NCBI GenBank assembly: GCA_003427395.1
Contig: BFEA01000285.1
Location: forward strand, 1,647,928 to 1,669,226
Origin: Chara braunii
Taxonomy: Eukaryota; Streptophyta; Charophyceae; Charales; Characeae
Length of the DNA stretch: 21,299 bases
Direction of reading: 5' to 3'
Position numbers and translations under genes: made by a program. Under the pieces are notes generated by a model, which worked only from the letters and a program-made list of their open reading frames with translations, was not told the DNA's origin and did not search any database. The stretch's first letter is position 1, and every line of letters begins with the position of its first letter. Of the stretch, positions 17,520 through 21,299 are shown in pieces.

Positions 17520-18690
17520 GGCTGACATGAAGATGGGCGAGTATGAATGCTAGTTGCCTAGCCTTGAAGGAGGCAAAAAGAAAATGCGGTTGTTTCATGA
17601 GTCTGGAATAGAGTCCAGTTTGTCCCTTTGTTGTATTAGTGCCTCTGCGTTCGCCAGGCATGTGATCAAGGCCGATTTTCGTTGACCAAGTCTTAGTAGT
17701 GTACGGTAGACTGGTTAGTGAAGGCAAGAAGGAGGAGGAGCAAACGCCACCCGCGGTTGAAAAATTGTTGAAAGAGTTCACCGATGTGGGAGAGACCTCG
17801 ACAGGAATAGTGGAAAAGGAAATCAAGCACTAGATAGAGATAGAGCCTAGTAGTAGGACTCCCAAGGGTCCCATTTATCAAATGTTTCCCAAATAACTCG
17901 ATGAGTTGCATAAGCAGCTTGATGAATTGATAGAAAAGGGGTGGATTAAGCCCAACTCCTCACTGTATGGCGCACCCGTCTTGTTCGTGCTTAAAAAGGA
18001 GGGCGAACTACACATGTGCGTCCACTACAGGGGTTTCAAGTTTCAACGTGATTACAGTGAGAAATGTCGAACCTTTGCCTATAATCGATGATTTGTTGGA
18101 CAGGGTGCAGAGATGAAAGTATTTTTACAATATTGACTTGAAGTCGGGCTACCATCAAATAGAGGTACAACTCGAAGATCGACACAATACGACTTTTAGA
18201 ACTCGCTATCGCCACTACGAATGTGTGGTCATGTCGTTTGGTCTAACTAATGCACCTGCTACCTTCCAAAGATGCATGAACGATCTCTTTCGTGAATAGC
18301 TAGAAAAATTCGTAGTCATTTACTTGGACGATATTTTGATATTTAGAAAGACTCTAGAGGAATACCAACAACATTTGCGTTTCATTTTAGATAAGTTGCG
18401 CACTATGAAGTTCAAACTGAACCCGAAGAAGTGTGAATGGGCAAAGCGTCAAGTACTGTATCTTGTTTATGTATTGGATGGAGATGGAGTCATACCGAAA
18501 GACACCAAGATAGCAGCAATCAGGAATTGACCAGCACCACACTCATTGACCAAATTGAGGTTGTTCTTAGGATTAGCCGATTATTACCGAAAGTTCGCAA
18601 GAAACTCCACAATGATCGTTGCAGCACTGCGCAAACTGCTGAGGAACGAGGATTTGGAATTGGGGCGAAGACTGTACCTCAACCTTCAAG
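17520..18690 (+). pseudogene. Element B reverse transcriptase
   Basis: 17520-17730 is decayed linker. The RT begins near 17740 with EKLLKEFTDVGE and has TAG at 17831 and TAA at 17894. IEKGWIKPNSSLYGAPVLF and LHMCVHYRGF follow, with His where relatives have Asp. A frame change lies near 18062, and after a TGA near 18114 come YNIDLKSGYHQIEV, MSFGLTNAPATFQ, a TAG at 18297 and the catalytic YLDD at 18321-18332, intact. The thumb reads FLGLADYYRKFARN in another frame near 18565-18605. The TGA at 18528 stands where Trp is usual (IRN-W-P). The enzyme is recognisable but needs at least two frames to be read. Confidence 0.88.
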
Positions 18691-19098
18691 AAATTCATGA
18701 AGTCATTGATTGAGTACCTAATCTTGAAAGTTGCAGACGCATCACTTCCATTCACTGTTACGACTGGCGCAAGACAATATGGAATTGGCATCGTACTCCA
18801 ACAGAACAATGGAGAGGGGTATCGGCCCGTCGAGTTCATGTCTTGCAGATTGCCTAGTAAGAAGGTCGCTACATCGACGTATGAGCGCGAGTTGTTCGCC
18901 TTGAGGGAGGCACTGAGCCATTGGTGACACTATCTCCTAGGAAGGCACCTTAAAGTCTACTCTGACCATGAGCCTCTACGCTGGTTGGAAACCTAAGCCC
19001 GGATGACCCCTAAGTTAACTAGTTAGGCTGGGGAGATAGATCAGTTTGATTTTGAGCTGAAACTAGTCACAGACAAATACAATGTCGTCGCAGACGCA
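18691..19098 (+). pseudogene. Element B RNase H, catalytic Asp lost
   Basis: The frame from 18697 reads FTVTTGARQYGIGIVLQQ. The family motif is TDAS, so the first catalytic Asp is Gly (codon GGC at 18766), a single A-to-G change. The Glu helix YERELFALREAL is kept. A TGA at 18925 follows HW, where relatives have Arg or Lys, and the frame continues with HYLLGRHLKVYSDHEPLRWL, TAA at 18994 and TAG at 19024, then EIDQFDFELK and VVADALNRR. With the Asp gone and three stops present it is inactive. Confidence 0.88.
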
Positions 19099-20040
19099 TT
19101 GAATAGACGCGTCGATTTCTTCGGTGCCATCATGACTTACCTAGATGCAGGCGCCGAGCTACAACAACAGATCAAGGCTGGGTACAGTGACAATCCCGTT
19201 TACAACGAGCTAATTAAAAGGGTGCAGACTGCACCACACAAAGTCTCATACTATGGAGTAACCAACGGACTACTGTTCGAAAAAACAGATAGGTTCGACA
19301 AACTTTGCATCCTGAACAACAAGACAATTAAAAGTCTGATCCTGGGAGAGTGCCACACCACCGAGAGCCATTTCGGTAGGACGAAAACCTATGTTAGTCT
19401 CCTTTGGTCCTACACCTGGGTCGGCATGAAGCACGACTGCATTGCCAATATCCATAACTGTCAAGTGTGTCAATGGAACAAAAGTTTCACGCAGTCCCCA
19501 CTTCGCTTGTTTAGACCGCTACCTGTCCCGTCCGGTCCCGGTGAATCCGTATCGATCGACTTTATGGACACGAAAGTCAAAAGCAGAAACGGGAAGAGTC
19601 AAGTGATGGTAGTTTTAAATAGATTCAGTAAATTTGTTGTTTTTATTCCGCCGCCCGCTGAGGCAAAGGATTACGATTGTTAGTGATAGAGAGAGCAGAT
19701 TCACGGGCAAGCATTGGCAATAGTTGATGGAAGTATATGGATCAAAGTTGACCATGTCTTCCGGTGGAGACCTGGAGACCAATGGCCAGACCGAGCAGAT
19801 GAACAAACTCCTCCAGCAAGTGCTACGCATGTACATTAGGCCCGACCAGATTGATTGGGACGAACATCTTGCCAAATGCAGTCTGCGTACAACAACTTGG
19901 TGCACTTGTCTACTGCACGCACCCCTAACGAACTGCACAAAGGTTGGCAACCCCAACCTCTGATTGACTGCTTGAATCCAGGTCAGATTCAAAGACTGCC
20001 GCCCTGTACAAGGGAGTTGCCATTCAATACAAGAAGAATC
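19099..20040 (+). pseudogene. Element B integrase with internal deletion
   Basis: In frame with the RNase H. The HHCC domain is complete (His86, His91, Cys121, Cys124 counted from 19099). GESVSIDFMD gives the first catalytic Asp (codon 19558). The second Asp is at 19685 in another frame (IVSDRESRFTG) and the Glu at 19793 (NGQTEQMNK), exactly 108 nt later, the proper D-35-E spacing, although a TAG at 19721 lies between them. The two Asp codons are only 127 nt apart against 183 in element A, so about 56 nt are missing near 19665-19675, which also accounts for the frame change. Beyond 19880 the sequence weakens and shifts frame. Confidence 0.88.
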
Positions 20041-20562
20041 TAGAGCAGGTCAAAAGGAACATCCTGAAGGCCCAACACCAGAAGGTAGAACAAGCTAACA
20101 AACATCGACGACCATCTCAATTTGCAATAGGTGACTTGGCATGGGTTAAGTCTAAGGAGTTCATTCCTGGAGGAGGGATCTCGCTGAAAATGTTACCTTC
20201 ATATAGAGGACCATGGCAAGTTTTGGATTTCAAAGGAGACGTTGATGGTTCATTGTACACGATCAAAATTCCGCCCCGCCTGCACATGTTCCCGGTATTC
20301 CACCCATCTAAGTTGCTTCCCTGTATTACGAACGACCAGTTTCCCTCCTGACATTCCATGATTCCACCAGGTATGGACGAAGGTTATGACGTAGACCGAA
20401 TAGTGGCCGAAGATACTTTCCTCACAGGTTGCAGAGGATGGCCATAGCGGCAATATAAGGTCAGGTTTGCCTACCAGGAGCCCAACGAAGACTGCTGGTT
20501 CCCCTGGGAAGAACTAATATAGACGGCCCCTCACATTGTCTCCTTCTATGAGAGGGCTTGAA
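20041..20562 (+). pseudogene. Element B integrase C-terminus and chromodomain-like tail
   Basis: Around 20041-20150 lies a Lys/Gln-rich helix (KGVAIQY-like words, then QANKHRRPSQF in one frame). The frame from 20136 encodes the GPY/F-type module LPSYRGPWQVLDF and MFPVFHPSKLL, then TGA at 20349. In the same frame GYDVDRIVAEDTF, RQYKVRFAYQEPNEDCWFPW and EELI form a chromodomain-like fold, with stops near 20446 and 20521. SFYERA and a TGA near 20560 end Pol. The domain probably targeted integration to chromatin in the ancestor, by analogy with chromoviruses. Confidence 0.75.
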
Positions 20563-20622
20563 GAGGACCCTCACATTGTATGATAGATAAATTTGAGATT
20601 TTCTCAGAGGACTTCGAAATTA

Positions 20623-20634
20623 GGCCGGTGGGAG
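20623..20634 (+). promoter_or_regulatory. Probable polypurine tract of element B
   Basis: GGCCGGTGGGAG precedes the LTR start TGAAAGG at 20635. It is purine-rich but broken by CC and T, so weaker than the tract of element A; decay is likely. The position, 60-70 bp after the Pol end and adjacent to the LTR, supports the call. Confidence 0.55.
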
Positions 20635-20980
20635 TGAAAGGATTCACTCTGCAGACACCCAGTCCCGATCCCAAGGTCCCGACAAGTCCCAAGTCCCAGG
20701 GCCGTCCCGTAGGATAGGCCGTACGCCGAAATGTCCTAGGTCAGTAGGTGTCGATACCGAAGTGTCATAGGTCCGTAGGAATCCGTCCGGTACCCGACTA
20801 GAAAAGTCCAGAAGTGTCCAGTCCAGTCCATTCCGACAGTCCCAGGTCCAATTTTGCGGCATGTCCCAGGAAAGTCCAAAAGCTACCGGACCGACAAGAT
20901 GTTTGCAGCAGACAGGCCGCGGCCGACTGGTACCGGTCTGAAGCGGGCCAAGCCCAGCCGAGCCCAGCCAAGGCAAGTCC

Positions 20981-20988
20981 TATATTTA
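20981..20988 (+). promoter_or_regulatory. Putative TATA box of the element B LTR
   Basis: TATATTTA inside an otherwise GC-rich LTR. In the left copy the same place (12570-12577) reads TTTATTTA. RNA polymerase II would start roughly 25-35 bp downstream. Assigned by position and sequence only. Confidence 0.5.
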
Positions 20989-21209
20989 GCTGCTACAGTG
21001 CCGCAGATCATCAGTTGTTCAGTTGCGAGATCCGGAAGTGCTGCTGCTGCTTGTGCGTTAAATCAACTTGGGCACCGTCCGCCCGAAGAAGAAGAGGGTG
21101 CTTGAAAGATACTCCATAGCTAGGCTAGCGGTAGAGCAGGAGGACGGCGGTCATAGCCGCCAAGGTGTAAGGTACCTGAGTGGGTGTATCCAGGGTAACG
21201 ATCTAGGGA

Positions 21210-21212
<3 letters not shown>

Positions 21213-21299
<87 letters not shown>
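21213..21299. repeat. GA microsatellite at the window end
   Basis: At least 87 bp of perfect GA dinucleotide inside the right LTR, extending past the window. Homologous in position to the tract at 12799-12872. Confidence 0.95.

Larger units (their letters stand above)
12166..21299 (+). mobile_element. Ty3/gypsy LTR retrotransposon B, degenerate and interrupted
   Basis: It is bounded by two copies of one LTR, starting at 12166 and 20635, with the same order of features along about 600 bp. Between them lie a primer-binding site, a leader, gag with a coiled coil and knuckle, protease, RT, RNase H, integrase and a chromodomain-like tail, all on the plus strand. The LTR copies differ by very roughly 10-15 percent by eye. 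The right LTR runs out of the window. The segment 12873-13515 is probably not part of the element but an assembly insert. It is a different lineage from element A: its gag differs and its pol words differ throughout. Confidence 0.85.
20635..21299 (+). repeat. 3' LTR of element B, cut by the window end
   Basis: Begins TGAAAGGATTCA and matches the left copy at 12166 onward, feature by feature, to the GA tract at 21213-21299 where the window stops. It lacks the 62-bp block of the left copy. The upstream 230 bp carry about fifteen GTCC words. A TATATTTA at 20981-20988 is a likely TATA box. The stretch CATAGCTAGGCTAGCGGTAGAGC near 21115 looks like a tRNA D-arm (A box) and is followed by GGCGGTCATAGCCGCC, a perfect small hairpin. 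Confidence 0.88.

Overview
The window is a repeat-rich, gene-poor piece of a eukaryotic nuclear genome, most likely from the green (streptophyte) lineage. The reasons are two decayed Ty3/gypsy elements with chromodomain-like C-termini, a primer-binding site matching the 3' end of plant-type initiator Met-tRNA (TGGTATCAGAGC), a LINE-type ORF1 with a zinc knuckle, long GA, TG and TTC microsatellites, and N gaps typical of a draft assembly. A charophyte alga is my guess for the source, but I cannot name the species from sequence alone. I see no intact host gene.

Layout. 1-730: unassigned GGCC/GTCC-rich sequence with several N. About 730-3738, minus strand: a broken LINE-like ORF1 with a DUF4283-like region and a CCHC-type knuckle; no ORF2 follows. 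3780-5100: TG-rich, (TG)n(G)n and pyrimidine-rich sequence. About 5100-11150, plus strand: Ty3/gypsy element A with gag, protease, RT, RNase H, integrase and a chromodomain-like tail, then a polypurine tract and a 3' LTR carrying two tandem-repeat families. Its 5' LTR was not found. 11150-12165: unassigned, with a TTC tract and an antisense coiled-coil remnant. 12166 to the window end, plus strand: Ty3/gypsy element B, of another lineage. Its two LTR copies start at about 12166 and 20635, and the second runs off the window inside a GA tract.

The pol order in both elements is the standard protease-RT-RNase H-integrase. Every reading frame is interrupted by stops and frameshifts, and several catalytic sites are lost, so neither element can act by itself. 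Most in-frame stops can be explained by one C-to-T or G-to-A change from the Gln, Arg or Trp codon expected at that place, which fits decay of methylated, silenced DNA.

The most consequential observation is technical. Positions 13488-13515 match 28 nt of the Illumina Nextera mate-pair junction (two Tn5 mosaic ends head to head, one complete). It lies between a foreign gag fragment and a GA tract. Together with the N at 12873 this suggests that 12873-13515 is a chimeric assembly insert splitting the 5' LTR of element B. A perfect 62-bp repeat containing the primer-binding site also sits misplaced inside the upstream part of that LTR. I found no convincing undescribed biological system; the oddities are retrotransposon decay, unusual LTR repeats, a gag with a hydrophobic N-terminus and coiled coil, and assembly error.
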